Below, in pieces: positions 44,740 through 56,985 of a stretch of DNA of 64,000 nucleotides. This DNA is from Bryopsis sp. KO-2023. Its lineage: Eukaryota > Chlorophyta > Ulvophyceae > Bryopsidales > Bryopsidaceae. The stretch covers positions 5,394,001 through 5,458,000 of the forward strand of contig BSYQ01000002.1 in assembly GCA_030272585.1 (NCBI GenBank), written 5' to 3'. The position numbers and the translations under genes were made by a program. The first letter of the stretch is position 1. Every line of letters starts with the position of its first letter. Under the pieces are notes generated by a model that did no database searches, had not been told where the DNA came from, and was given only the letters and a program-made list of their open reading frames with translations.

Positions 44740-47700
44740 GGCCCCACCTAGCCGTAGGGAGCGATGCTCTAGACTAAGTCAACTCGAAAATATCCCCTCT
44801 ATTCTAGGCTACCCATTTCATAAATCGCTAGGACATCCGTCGAGGGGCGACCAACCCCTTTTCATGTGGTAGTAACACTATCTTGGATATGTTGGGGTTC
44901 GTTCTCCCCACCAGCCCTTCAACAAAACCTATCGTTCGATAAATAAAACCATTGTGAACAATCCACACCTTCAATCCTCACCGATAAATTAACCAATTCA
45001 CACGGAGATCATTTGGATCCTTATGTTGTACCTAGTACGCTTTATAGTTATTTCTAAAACGTGAACCGCAAGCATGTCACATAATTTGCGATAATGTTTC
45101 ATTCACGACGGCACAAGCAATCATTGTTGTGGAGTATGACGAGTTCTGCTTAACGTAGCCCATAACATTTACCACTTAATTCCGTTTTCGGGAAGTGTTT
45201 ATTCCGCCCAAGTATTTGAAAGAGATCATGGGGCATTGTCCTGACATCAAACACTCTTCCCCTCTAAGAGAAAAGTCTCACGTGAACTGTCTTCGGATGT
45301 AATCGCAATAGTTGTCCTTATCTTGTAGTTTTTTTTTGCAATAAGAAAGACATACTTTCAAAAGCCTTTAAAAGACATTTTCTCAAAAGACTCTACGAGG
45401 TGGTTAAAACCCGAGTAAAGCATAGCATTCGATATCCCGACCTCTACGAATGACATGTTTTGTCAAAGAGGCCAAGCTGCCTGCCCAATATAAAGCTCAT
45501 CCGCTTCTTCTAGCTCCTGTTGCTTTGTGGTGTTTTCTTTCTTCCAATTTGGGCTCTCGCTTTGTACTTCCAACCCATTTTTTGGGGCGCTTGCGAGTGT
45601 AAGATTCTATCCTATATACCAAGTAGGCGCTCCTACTTTTATACGTATTTGAAAGTCCCTAACTATGTTGTCTACTTGATTGAGATGGGCGTTATTCTAC
45701 CCATTCGACTTGTTCACATGATTCTTAAGAAGATCGCACCAGAGTGCCCCCAAGCTTGCTTTACAGCACGAAGGGCAGTCTTGAAACGCCTGGTCCAGTT
45801 GTCCACTTTTTTCAGAAGGGTACTTTCGTAGTCTCCAGGTATTTTTTTCTTTGTTGAAATCTTGACGACCCCTATGGTGTAGCTTCTTTATATTCGAACT
45901 TTTCTCGATCAAACAACCCAACCCACTTATATTGCATATATAGTTGATGCTTTCAAATATGGGTATACAATGCAAGTGGCCTCGAAAAAAACGACCTCAC
46001 GGTCGTATCCGGGGAACGCCAGAGTTTGGAGTTGTTCACTCGATAGAGTTTTTTCAAGGGGGGAGTGGTTTCGCTTGAACTTTATGCCACCCCCTCTGTC
46101 TATTCTTTCCATATGTGGGGCAAATCTGATTATCTGATTATGTAGCCGAAAAAAAAGGAAAAAAAGGAATATAAAAGAGAGAGAGAGAGAGAGTTTTGGT
46201 GGGTTTTAGTGGAAGCTTGGATCCACTAATAGTTGTTGTCATGTCCCTTACTCGAGTTTACATGACGAGTTGGAGCTCTTCTAACAATCCAAACTCTTGT
46301 TGATGCATTCTGTATGTCGGTAGCTACTTCGTTTTACTTATCATCGAATTTGATCCACGATCGAAGTCTTGCATCTCGCGGGGGAATTAAATACATGAAG
46401 ATATAACTGCCTCTGCTTTCGTAAGTCGATTCTAAGCCATTGAGATTGATTATGCTTCTAAAATTTCTACACAATTCAACCAAAGCCTCGTACAACTCGA
46501 ATTTTCTTGGTTCAGATGTTGCGCTATGATATGTTTCAATAATTGACAATGAATAACTTGACTTTCTCGTTTGATCTTTCACATCGCTTGCCACAAACAA
46601 TCGTCCCCTATGATAGTATGGCATCCTATCATGATGATGGAGTGGCAATTTCAAGACGGCTGAGCTGCCAAGCTCATCACCGCCTCCAGACGCACATTTA
46701 TTTTAATGAAAATAAAGAATGGGCTCTAAGAATCGCATCATGAGTCATGACCTAAAATTGAGAAGGAGCCAACTATCTTCACCGTTATTAAAGATCGATG
46801 CCATCAAAGGCAATAACGAGAGTCTTCCTTTTAATTCCTCTTGACGAGCCTTGGGTATCCGAAAAAAGTGCAAAAAAAAATCTGCTAAATGAGGGTGGCA
46901 TTGTAGAAAGTTAGAGCCTCATCGTCCTAACAAGCTTTCTGTTGAAAAAAACAATGCCCTCTTATCTTTTCTTGTAACTTTTTTTGTACCAAACTTTACA
47001 TCGCTATTTGCGATTTGCCAGGAACCTACAGTGGGCCTCGATCAGATCGATCGAACAAAGGAAGCCTTGCATTTCGACTATTTCTACCCTCATCGCCGTC
47101 CTATACTCCACAGCCCTTTCGGAGTTGACCGTAAGGATCTCCATCATCGACGCCTTTAATTTTTTTTCGTAATATGGAAGCTTCGCCTTGAGCCCGCACC
47201 AATACAATGACTTTGGATGTTGGATCGGAATTTAAATATTGTTATAGCGATAACATAAGTGAAGAAAAATCTTAATTTCTACAAACTATTCTCGGATGTA
47301 CCGTTTTTGAAGAAAAAATTGCATCGAACAAATAATATCAAGCATCTTTCGGCAATTGGCTCAAAAAGACTTTGAAGTATGGAGGGATCGAGTAACTCTA
47401 GTGCGGAACAAATCCTCTAAAATTTTAACAAACATTAGGAAAGAAAAACCTTCGGTCTTAAATTGAAGAAAAAACACTTAGACGCATATCTTTTTGCTTT
47501 GACTCATCTTCAATCCTATCAAAATGTGATCTCAGGTTAAATCTTAGACCAAAACTGGTGGATGATGTGCCTTGAAGAAATGGTCCCATATGTGAGTTCA
47601 CTTGTTGGCCAATCTAACTTGAAACAAAATACAAAATGCGGAATTCACTCATGTTCGCGAAAAGATAAAAAATCGACTTTAAAACAGACGTAGTATGTGT

Positions 47701-49232
47701 GAAAATCACACTACAAAGTGCAAAGTCGTGCAAGTCAACGGTGGAGGTTGGATGTCGCAAAATGATGCATTCATTATAGGCCTTTTTTTTTCAGGAATCG
47801 TCCCTCTCCCCCTCCTTTTTTCTTCGTTTTCATATATACATCTATACATCTAAAACCAACACCACTTAAAATTCCACCACGTCCTTGAGAGGGCAAGCAA
47901 AGAATACCCGATGGTTGTATGTTTTGGAGTACTAGGGCATTTTCAACGGCATTTTCATAGTGAAAAGGGCACCCAAGGTAACTTATAACGTACCAGACTG
48001 GCGTGACGCCCATACGATAGGCTAAAACCTGAGGTTTTGTACCATACTCATATAGAACCCCACCCGTGGTTTCAATATGTTGTTTATGCAAAAACCCTAT
48101 TAGATCTCGCGCGACTATCCTATACTTCGGTATTTCATGGTCCTTCCCGAAATAGATTAAAAAAAACACGAAAAAAAACAGAAAGGTGCACTTGGATACT
48201 AAAACGACCTAAACGAAGAAAAAACAACAAACTCCTCTATAAAACACTCATGAAACACCACCTGAATAGTTAGTGATGACCTACTTTTCTTCCCTTTTTA
48301 TTGTCATTCGCTTTTGCCATGCACTCCTTCTGTCCAATCAACAACCTTTCCTCCTTTTTCATAACAAAAATAGTCGCTCTCTTCTTCTTCCTTTTCCATA
48401 AGAAAGAAGTCCGCCTCTTCCTCTTTTTCTTCACGAAACACGATGCACGATGATTCTCGCGACTCCGTCCTTTTCTTCGACTTGAATCCAAGGAACTTCA
48501 AGTGATCGGAGTCCAAAAGATATGCTACTCCCTACACACCCCAATTAGGTAGCTGAATACGACGCAGACCACCTGCCCACCCGTCTTGTCTTGTCTTATT
48601 ATTGTGGAATCCATATTTTGATATTGACAATTTTCTCATATTGATGTTGTTTCCCAAAGATCAACTTTCAAACTTTTAAAAGAAAAATATTTATGGGTAT
48701 AGGCAAGAAGCCATCCGCAATAAGCAATGTTAATCGTATCGTTAGCCTTCAAACCCACAACTAGTAAAAGAGCCTTAGGTGTTGTTCGAGAACTGCACGG
48801 GCCGGACTACCCCAAAATCAGGTTACTTTCACAACGTTCAGTCTCAATAAGTACCCCACATCCGATCGCTAGGGCTATGACTCATTTCACTCTGAACCAG
48901 CATTCCCCCACATTTGGGCCGGTGCAGCAAGGCACAAATGTACCCCAAAACGATTAGATAATCACGTCCCCTCTACCCCTTTGGGTTGATCACGAAAAAA
49001 CTTGTCCCCAGCCTGGGACACCTTTCTTTTACCCCATCTTAAACACTTTTGTCCAACATTAACCCACAGCATTTCCCAACTTTCCACCTGCCACAGCAAA
49101 ACTGGTTTTATTTCACTCCCTACAGCGGTCCTTGACTTCTCAGGAGCCACAGCAAAATAGACTTCCTTTCAAGCCCCAATCAATCACTTCAGCCACATAA
49201 AATTCCCCCACAGTGAAATGCAAACCCATCCC

Positions 49233-50414
49233 CTAGGGCTGACAGACAACAGAAAGCCCTACAGTCCCCATGGTTCCCACAAACGAATTAATCCTGTTGA
49301 TGTTCGCGATCATATGCTGACCTCGAAAATTCCAAAACCCCACCGTATTCATGTCCCCCACATAGTCGATAGTAAAAGGGCCGACCCAATCAGCCTCGTA
49401 CTTTCTTCCCACAGACGTCACTGCGGCCGTATTGTGCATCAAGATCGCGTCACCCAATGCAACCTTCGGCACTCAGACACTCTTTTCTTGCTTCTCCATT
49501 CGGCGTTCCCCTTGGCTGCGCGTGAGCTCCCTCACATCTTTTTGTATCGCGTCCAACCAGAAAAGCCTCTGCCGCACCGCGCCTTGCCTGTCGCCTTCGC
49601 TGGCCTCCAAAGTAGCCCCGCGATGCACCAATGGTCGTTTGCCCAAAACGAAACGCCGGGTCCGAGCCTCAGAGGCAGTCTTCATTTTGCAACCGAACAG
49701 GGCTTCGAAGGGGGTCATCCCGATCACCGCATTGACGCGGTTATTTACAACCAGAACAGCCTGCCCCAAAGCATCATCCCAGCTCCTCACAGCCCCGGTC
49801 TCCTCCATCCATTTCTTAAGCTTCGTTGTGATTAGCTTGTTTGCCAACTCGACCGCGCCGTGCGCTTCTGGGTGATAAGGGGAAAATACCTTGCGCGTTA
49901 CTCCAAATTGGATACAAGTGTGATCGAATTGACCTTTGAAATGTTGGCCCCCATCAGTAAGCACGTACACCGGGCTGCCAAAGCGGTAAAGAACTCGCTC
50001 CCTGAAGAACTTAGACGCGACCGCAGACGATGCAGCGTGAACCGCCTGCGCGTCGACGTGGCGTGAAAACAAATCCACGCACACGATAAGGTGTTTCCGA
50101 CCATCCATTGTGACCGGCAGGTTCAACACAAAGTCCAACGCAACAATCTCAAAGGGCTCCTCTGTCGCGTTCGGAAACTCACGCCCCTGAAACTTTCGTG
50201 CTCCGAACTTCTGGCACACCACACAAGCTGCACAAAAGTGTTTTATTGCTTGCCACATCCCTGGGAAGTAAACCTCCTTTGCCAGTCTCGAATACATGGC
50301 TGCAGTCCCTAGATGCCCTGCCACAGGGCCGGCGTGATACTCTCGCAACGTCTTGTCCACCTGCTCCTCCCTAAAACACCGCCTTAGATCTTCAGTCCGG
50401 TCAACATAAAACAT
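49233..50414 (-). pseudogene. Ty3/gypsy integrase remnant with in-frame stop
   Basis: The minus-strand frame shows the integrase zinc finger (H and H in HAGPVAGHLG, C-x2-C in CAACVVC). The core follows with D in VALDFVLNLP, D in VLTDGGQHF and E in HGAVELANK; the second D to E spacing is 34 rather than 35. A single TGA at 49473-49475 interrupts the frame. The same frame continues with the C-terminal SH3-like part (RKYEADWVGPFTI). The N-terminal end before ~50380 is the linker that normally joins RNase H to integrase. The NG-x2-ER motif is degenerate (HGAVELANK). Broken and not expected to work. Confidence 0.8.
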
Positions 50415-50456
50415 CGTTTCTCCTTTCAGCGCGAACCTCAGGGCCTTTGTACGTAG

Positions 50457-51216
50457 TTAGTGCCTCTCTTGTGACGTCTTCCCGCGAGCAACCAAAGTAG
50501 ACAGAATTTCGTAAACAGGAGCATACCAACTGTCCTCTGCGTAAGCAGCGTGCAAGGCGACCGCCAAGGCTCCTTCCGTCACACTCTCAGCACCCTCCAC
50601 AGACGCTCTCCCATTGTTCACTGTTTCAATATCCTCCTCTCCCAAAAGAGCGTCATGCCTCACTGTGTCCACGCGAAGTCCTCTGAGCCAGTACCTGCGA
50701 AGGTGGCTCGCAATAACCAGAGGATCGTCCAGAGTGGCGACTAACCGCCTGAACCTATCGGCATACGCAAACACATCCTCGCCCCTCTCTTGGCGAGGTG
50801 ACCGTAAGTATTCTTCCAACGCATCCCTTTCTTTGTGACTTCGAAACCGTGCAATAAACTTGAGCTGTAAAATAACCTTGTAACCACGTTTGAGCAGATC
50901 CTTTCAATAACGACCCTAAAACCGAGGCTCTTTCGTTTTCGTCCCTTACTCCCATTCCTCGCAAATACTGTCGCACCTCGAATAAAAACTCATGTATCTC
51001 CCTTTCATCCTCATACCCTTCATAAGCTTGCGGGAGTTTCAGCCTGATCTTTTCTCTCAATACCCCACTGCGTACTTGACTGTCTCCCCCTTGCACTCGA
51101 CCCTGAGAAGGCGCTCCTTCCAGCATCTGCAAACGTGCTTCCAAGTCGCGTATCGACTTTGTTCGTGGCGAGTCTCTTTCGCCATGGCTGTTCTCACTGC
51201 CCTGTTCGCTGTCCAT
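50457..51216 (-). pseudogene. Ty3/gypsy Gag remnant, frameshifted, fused to the integrase linker
   Basis: ATG at 51216 starts MDSEQGSENSHGERD, then a heptad helix (RDLEARLQMLEG) and a Gag domain (IRLKLPQAYEGYEDEREI, EFLFEVRQYLRG, LGSLLKGSAQTWLQ). At about 50870 the reading shifts frame. The rest of Gag continues in the other frame (FRSHKERDALEEYLRSPRQE, DRFRRLVATLDDP). The tail then reads ALHAAYAEDSWYAPVYEIL, which resembles the spacer preceding integrase in Ty3 elements, and runs to within 50 bp of the integrase remnant. So protease, RT and RNase H are missing between the two. No LTRs recognised. Confidence 0.7.
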
Positions 51217-52949
51217 GTTTCCCGTCGCTTCTTCCTAAAGTTTCCCTAGGAATACTTGCTTCGAAACCATGTAAAAAGACGTGTAGTCTTGTATAAGTCG
51301 GGCTAGAGCCCTGAGTTCCGCAAAGGCGGTGAAGAAAGGAGTCGATAACAACAAACTTTCTTATAGGAAACAGCGACACCAACAATCAAATAGTTCCCAC
51401 CACGATCTCCTCCAATCTATTCCATATTCCTCGATCTACCCAAAATAGAGACACTCTCCCTTTTTACAGACAGGACTGCAAGGTCTGATAGCTTGCAGTA
51501 CTGATGCGGATTGATGTTACAGCCTATGATCAGTTGGGATCAAAGTTGCTAGGGTATTCTATGAGTTCTTGGGGTTTGAACGTTCTTGTAACTTAACCTA
51601 ACTTTAGTTTGGAACTTATCTCGCCCTTGAACCTTGCTAGAATCAAGTCTGTCTCTCATGGCCGTTCAATAGAACAGGCGGTTCAGACTGGCAGACCGAC
51701 AGGGTCGCAATCCTCGGTGGACTGAAGCAGAAAAAGTGGACTGTAGGGCTGCAGCCGTTATAGTGTTCCATACTGAAGACGAACTGTTTCGACTGTTGTC
51801 TTTCCTTGCAACAAGTGTTTCCACCTCTGGCTTCATAATCATTTTACAATGCATCGACAGTAGCATCTGTAGTTGCAGCATCAGTAGTCGTAATCATAGC
51901 AGCAACAGCATTCTGCTTTGCTTTTTTCTATGATTGTTAGACCCTTCTTAGGGTAAAATTGCCGTAGTATTGGTCCAGCTCTGAATTGTTACAGTTGCTA
52001 TCACTTCGTTTCCACTCGTCCGCGCCTAAAACCGACCCGGTCGATCAAGGAACAACAAAGTAAGCTCCTCTTGAATAAGTTACTAAAAGCAAAAACAATG
52101 TGCTCTTCCTCTCAGATGTTGTGAGTGTATGGGAAATAATCGATGTATTGATGTTTAACTCGGGGCGTTGTAGCGCATGACACCGTAACAAGCCTTTCAA
52201 AGGGTGCATGAATGTAAGACTTTATATTTAATTGGATCATCACCCCTCAGGGAATCGAACCCTCTACGCTTAAACCTTTGGGGATTGACGCCTACTTTTT
52301 CGAGGCAAACTATTTGTAAAAAGGATGAATGCTCGTTACAATCTTCATTATTTTACTCCAAAGCCCCTTCAATCCTCACAATACAAAAGAATACATGATC
52401 CATTTCCAACAATGATTTCCGTTTTTTTTTCTCCTTTTTGTTTGCTATTGTTCTGTGCCATATACAAATCCCCATCGATGAGCTGATTTTTTCCGATAAC
52501 AAAAACATGTACATCTCAATGGAGATGGCTCATTTTTCTAAACTAGCGTTGCTCTTTGCAGCTTTGCTTGCAAATAAACGTCAAAACACAAATTTTGATG
52601 AACAAGAAAAAATTCAACACCACGGAGTTTTTTAATTGCATCCCGTTGAGCTTCATATTAGAGACACTTTTTTAATTCGTTCGGTCTTTATTATCCATTC
52701 GATCATTTTTTTAGAGTGATACTATTCCGCATTGTTTCGTATTTTTTTCATATGTTTAGAAATTGAGTTCCCTCTTTTACAAGTGAAATAAAATATATGG
52801 CTTATAATAGTGGTTATATTATTATACTGAATAAATTAATCAAAAATTAGGTGCAGTAATTTTAGGTGCAAGTTCTTAAACGAATTGCATTGTAAAGAAT
52901 CGTTTATAGAAATAGAGAATGAATTTTTCTTTAGGGGAGGTGGGAGGAA
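51217..52949. other. Island DNA without recognisable genes
   Basis: No supported exon. A tRNA T-arm-like sequence on the minus strand (GAGGGTTCGATTCCCTG) lies at 52248-52264. Its flank resembles that of the 34776 sequence (gaggggtg versus gaggtggc downstream). Confidence 0.45.
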
Positions 52950-54496
52950 TATATATTACATTCTGCACAGTCATAACGCTAGTCGTCGCTTTGTACGTAG
53001 CTTCGCTTGAAAAAAAATTGACTTATAGGAGTTAGCTGAGTTCTCTCGTCGTGCTAAAAATAGTGAGACTACACCCTCTTTTTGTTGATTCACCAACCCC
53101 CCTAGTTTTTGTTGCCCGCAGTTTTCCCTTTTGAACTCGTGACCACAGCCTCGCAACCCACTCCACCCAAGGATGTATATCAGACCCGCTCGCATTCACC
53201 AGGGTATTGTTACGGGTGGCAACTGTAACATGTATGGTGCGCAATTGCTTAATGGAGTTGGTAAGCGCAGGTTGTAAAAAGAGCAAGTCGTTGTGTATAG
53301 ACAATCGCTCAGATCGTTTGTTGAAGTAAAAACCCAGTGAGGCTTATTAAACTACTTTATTTCTTTTTTATTCTACCCGGAATTGGCCCAACAAATCCCA
53401 TTTTTGTCCATCTTTTTGTTGTTTGTTCGCTTCGAGTCCCAAGCCCTCTCCGTCCTCCTCTCCCTACCCCCGCTCTCTTCCCCCCTTTTTTCTTTCATAA
53501 TATACCTCTTGATCCAACTGAAGCATGGTTCGAAAGAGGGTTTTTCTCTATCACAGTAAAAACACAAAAAGAAAGGAACAGTTTGCACAAACCACAACAA
53601 ATTTTCGTCCAAATTATACATAGGAATGAAAAGTTTTTTTCTCCCTACTGAGTTACTGTTGGGCTGATGGATAAATGTATGAGGGCAAACATGATTTTTT
53701 TTCATGAAACTTGAACTATCATCTACCTTAGTATATCAGTGGTTTGTGAGGTCAGTTAGCCAAGAGCATTCTTGATATTTTTACAGCAAGGCTTTCTCTT
53801 GATATGTTCACAATTCTTTTTTCAATACTTCAGTGTGTCTTTGCAGAAAATCAAGTTATGATCCTCAAGTATGGTTCGTGAAGCTTGATTCAATATTCAT
53901 TGTTCAATTAATAGTTGAGGGGGGGGGGGGGGTGATGGTCCACCCAAGACTTTCACAACCTATCAAAAACTCGTTCTCCTTACAGTGGATCGATTTTTGC
54001 TTGCAAGAAAAAGGACTGAATTCCAGGTGTTTCTGTGGACTGGTGCACTATTATTAGCCTCGAAAAAAGAAAGGATAAGAGAATTCTCGAAAAAGGAGGA
54101 GTCCAATCTTTTCCCAGCACAATATTTTCTTTGGCTTAAACTCCCTCTGGAGCTCTTATGTTCCTTTTTTTTTTGCAGCTGCTCGCCCAACAATATTAGT
54201 TCCCCCCTGCGTTTGCAAATCGAAAATGTAACAATAAAAGTTTAATGGAAAAAAGAAAAGGGGCTTTCAGAGTTCGAAACGCAGTGGGGAGTCGAACCCC
54301 GTCACTCTGAGCCGTTTCCAGTGCGTCTGAGACCCCCTCAATTTTTCAACACCAAATCAACCCGCACAAAGCTTTCCTACTCCCTTCAGTGGAGCGAAAA
54401 AGAGTAACCCCGACGACTTCGTCGCGACTTGTCCCTGGTGGTGTACCGTGGTTCGATTCCGCGGATAGGTAGATGCAAGGACGACCACCAATCAAA
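52950..54496. other. Right margin of the island, gene-poor
   Basis: G-run at 53921-53933 marks the return of flank-type composition. T-arm-like stem-loops lie at 54287-54303 (minus) and 54447-54463 (plus, CGTGG-TTCGATT-CCGCG), both without a complete tRNA. No exon supported. Confidence 0.4.
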
Positions 54497-54922
54497 ACGT
54501 TTTTCAGCCTCAGCCCCTTGAATAGGCCTTGCACTTCCTCGTGAGAAGCAGTGTGTTTTTCCGACTCGCTGGTGATTGAGTCCTCAGCGGGGGTCCTGTG
54601 TGTCAGACTTGAACCCTCACCTTCCGTTTTGCGCAAGGCGGAAACATTCTCCCCCCCTGAACGAAACTATGGCGGCAAGTCTGGGAATACACCTGCGCAG
54701 TCAGAGTCAACGTTTTTCAGCCTCAGCCCCTTGAATAGGCCTTGCACTTCCTCGTGAGAAGCAGTGTGTTTTTCCGACTCGCTGGTGATTGAGTCCTCAG
54801 CGGGGGTCCTGTGTGTCAGACTTGAACCCTCACCTTCCGTTTTGCGCAAGGCGGAAACATTCTCCCCCCCTGAACGAAACTATGGCGGCAAGTCTGGGAA
54901 TACACCTGCGCAGTCAGAGTCA
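54497..54922. repeat. Exact 213-bp tandem duplication
   Basis: 54497-54709 and 54710-54922 read identically, base for base as far as I can follow. On the minus strand each unit is open and encodes a Ser/Thr/Glu-rich stretch (SITSESEKHTASHEEVQG), but the unit junction leads to a stop, so coding is doubtful. Confidence 0.92.
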
Positions 54923-55165
54923 AACCTGGGCATTAACTCTAGGCCCTCGAACAGATCTGGCGACGCGGTTCGTGATATGCTTTGTAGCTGTGGGCAAGGG
55001 GACGAAACGTTCGACTTTTTTCGACCTCCAACAGTCGACATCCGACCTCCAACCACGTACACGGGTTGAAAGCTGTGGCTAACCCCGGCGTCGATTGACG
55101 ACAGTGCACTCTGTCGGAGCCACTCTGCAAAACACCCTCTGCGGGTCATTGAAAGCGAGTGGGTC
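54923..55165. other. Short unassigned stretch
   Basis: Linker between the tandem duplication and family A copy 3. Nothing recognised. Confidence 0.4.
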
Positions 55166-56985
55166 GCTGTTGACGTATTACCACATTGAAAGTTGCAGAA
55201 AGTTGCGAGCTGCAGCGGCTGTCCTGGTCCGACCCTTTAACTGATCCCAACCCGATCACTGATCACCCCCTAGATCCCAGAGCACTCTGATCAAAACAGA
55301 AAACTGTGTCGCGGCTGGTGGCGCCACAGTCCGCCACAGCCGCCAGCGTGGCGAGCTCCCAGCCACTCCTTCCACCGACGTGTCAGTTGCAGAACTGACA
55401 TTTGCTTTTGACGCCTCAACCGAGTTTTGGTGCGAACCCTCAAACCGACCCATTCAAATTCATATACAGGTTAGCTCGAGTCACCGTGCATCTGAGGATG
55501 GCCGGGCCTACCAATGATGACGCATGGGTGACTAGGAGCGGGTCCCCTCAAATCAAGTTGGAGAGGGGGGTTGGGAGAGGGGGGGGACCCAGCCACATTT
55601 TTGAGCTTCTCTGACGCGCATTGTCGTACAATTTGTGTGCGACAGACGAGGTCATTAGAATGAAAAAACAATCCTACCGCCGCCATTGCTGTCAAGCAAG
55701 TTCACGCAAGGTTTAAGAAGTTAAGTCGAGTTTAACACACAGTTTTCCACCATCTTTGGCGGTTGGAGGAGATATGAAGTTGAGCAACAAGTACAACGAC
55801 ACAATTCCAATCGTTTCTTGTTGAGGTCGTCCAGACTGGGGTCGATTGAATATCGACGCAGCGACAACCAGAGCTTGGGAGAGTTTTGTTGATGTTTCCA
55901 ACAGAGACATGCACAATCAAGCTGGTCGCTTGCTTTGGGGTGTCGAGCCTGCAAGTTGCAGGTTTCAGAATAAAACCTGATTGAAACTGGTCGTGGTGAT
56001 CGCTCGGCCAAGACTAGTAGACTTGTGTTTGGACTGATGCCCCGACTATTTCGAAGGAGACAAAGACAAGAGGCAAGTGCGGGGAAAACCTCTTGGTAGG
56101 TTTGTGGTTCGACTTCCTTCTCCGTCTGACTAGGACCCTGAAGCCCTTAGACAAAAACAGAGCTGTGATAAAAAGGGGATGAAGCTAGTGATGCACCCTT
56201 TCTTTCTCAACCTTTTATCTTTTAAAAAATTTGAACTCCATTTCTTCCTCATATCAGCCAATAGCTTATTGTTATTGTTGCTTTGAAACAAAATCCAAAA
56301 TACCATTTGTTGGATTGTGTCTCTCTTTCAGTTGGTGTTGTTTTTGGACTTGCTTTTTTGTGAGTGATGATTAATCTCCAGGGTGAGTAAGGAGTGTTGA
56401 CGAAAAGATGGAAAAGATGCTATTCTTCTTTTCTTGGTGAATTCCAGAACTTGAGATTCTCTGGACCTGGGCTTCTGTAAAAAACAATGAGTGATTAAGC
56501 TTGGCTGAATTGCTTATATACAGAATCAGGGGAAATCACCCCCCCATTTCCCCCCCACACACTCCCATAATATGAATAAGAATTCCTTCGCCACTAACTC
56601 AAAACTCCTCCATTTTTCTTCCCTTTTTATGATGATCTTCCCATTCTTTTAGTTTGTCTTTCCCAGGGTTCGATATTTATTTAAAAAAAAAGATAAAAAT
56701 ATTATTAATATTTTGAATATTAGTTTTGGATGTGGCTTGCTGTGGTTGCAATTGCCCACACAGGATTGTCCCTACTTCAATCTAGTTTTTGTACATTCTA
56801 TACAATCCCTTTTTTTGACAGTCAAGACTTTAATGGATGGATGGGGATGAAACTGCTGGGGAATAATTGGTTCTGGTTGGCTCAATAGACACATCTTAGG
56901 GAAAAATAATGTTGTGAATGAATTGCCACAGGCAGCTTAAAAAGGAATCACCATCCCAGAAGCTGTTGTTGCATTGGATGGTCAT
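55166..56985 (+). repeat. Family A dispersed repeat, copy 3
   Basis: Near-identical to 9603-11190, with one unique insert at about 55600-55720 and loss of the 3' ~390 bp. Ends soon after the 'tgcattggat' block near 56975. Confidence 0.85.

Larger units (their letters stand above)
43415..49232. other. Island DNA with palindromes and short repeats
   Basis: No gene supported; the longest frames (47774-48169 minus, 46334-46654 minus, 45520-45831 plus) carry no motif I know. Contains the 44092-44309 fold-back, a 26-bp tandem duplication at 44688-44739 and a (GA)n run at 46176-46193. Confidence 0.45.
22430..52950. other. AT-rich, gene-poor island filled with transposon relics
   Basis: Between about 22.4 and 53 kb, the long G- and C-runs that pepper both flanks nearly vanish outside the young retroelement. 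Background AT rises and credible host exons disappear. Identifiable content is mobile: one intact Ty3/gypsy element, a Gag/integrase derivative, a hAT-like transposase relic, a LINE relic and several long palindromes. Family A repeats lie on both sides and none inside. Boundaries are by eye, plus or minus 0.5 kb. Confidence 0.55.

Noticed and set aside
49473-49475. TGA read as a sense codon (alternative genetic code)
   Set aside because: The intact genes here (phosphatase, thioredoxin-like, gag-pro) end in standard stops including TGA, so the internal TGAs are better explained as pseudogene damage.
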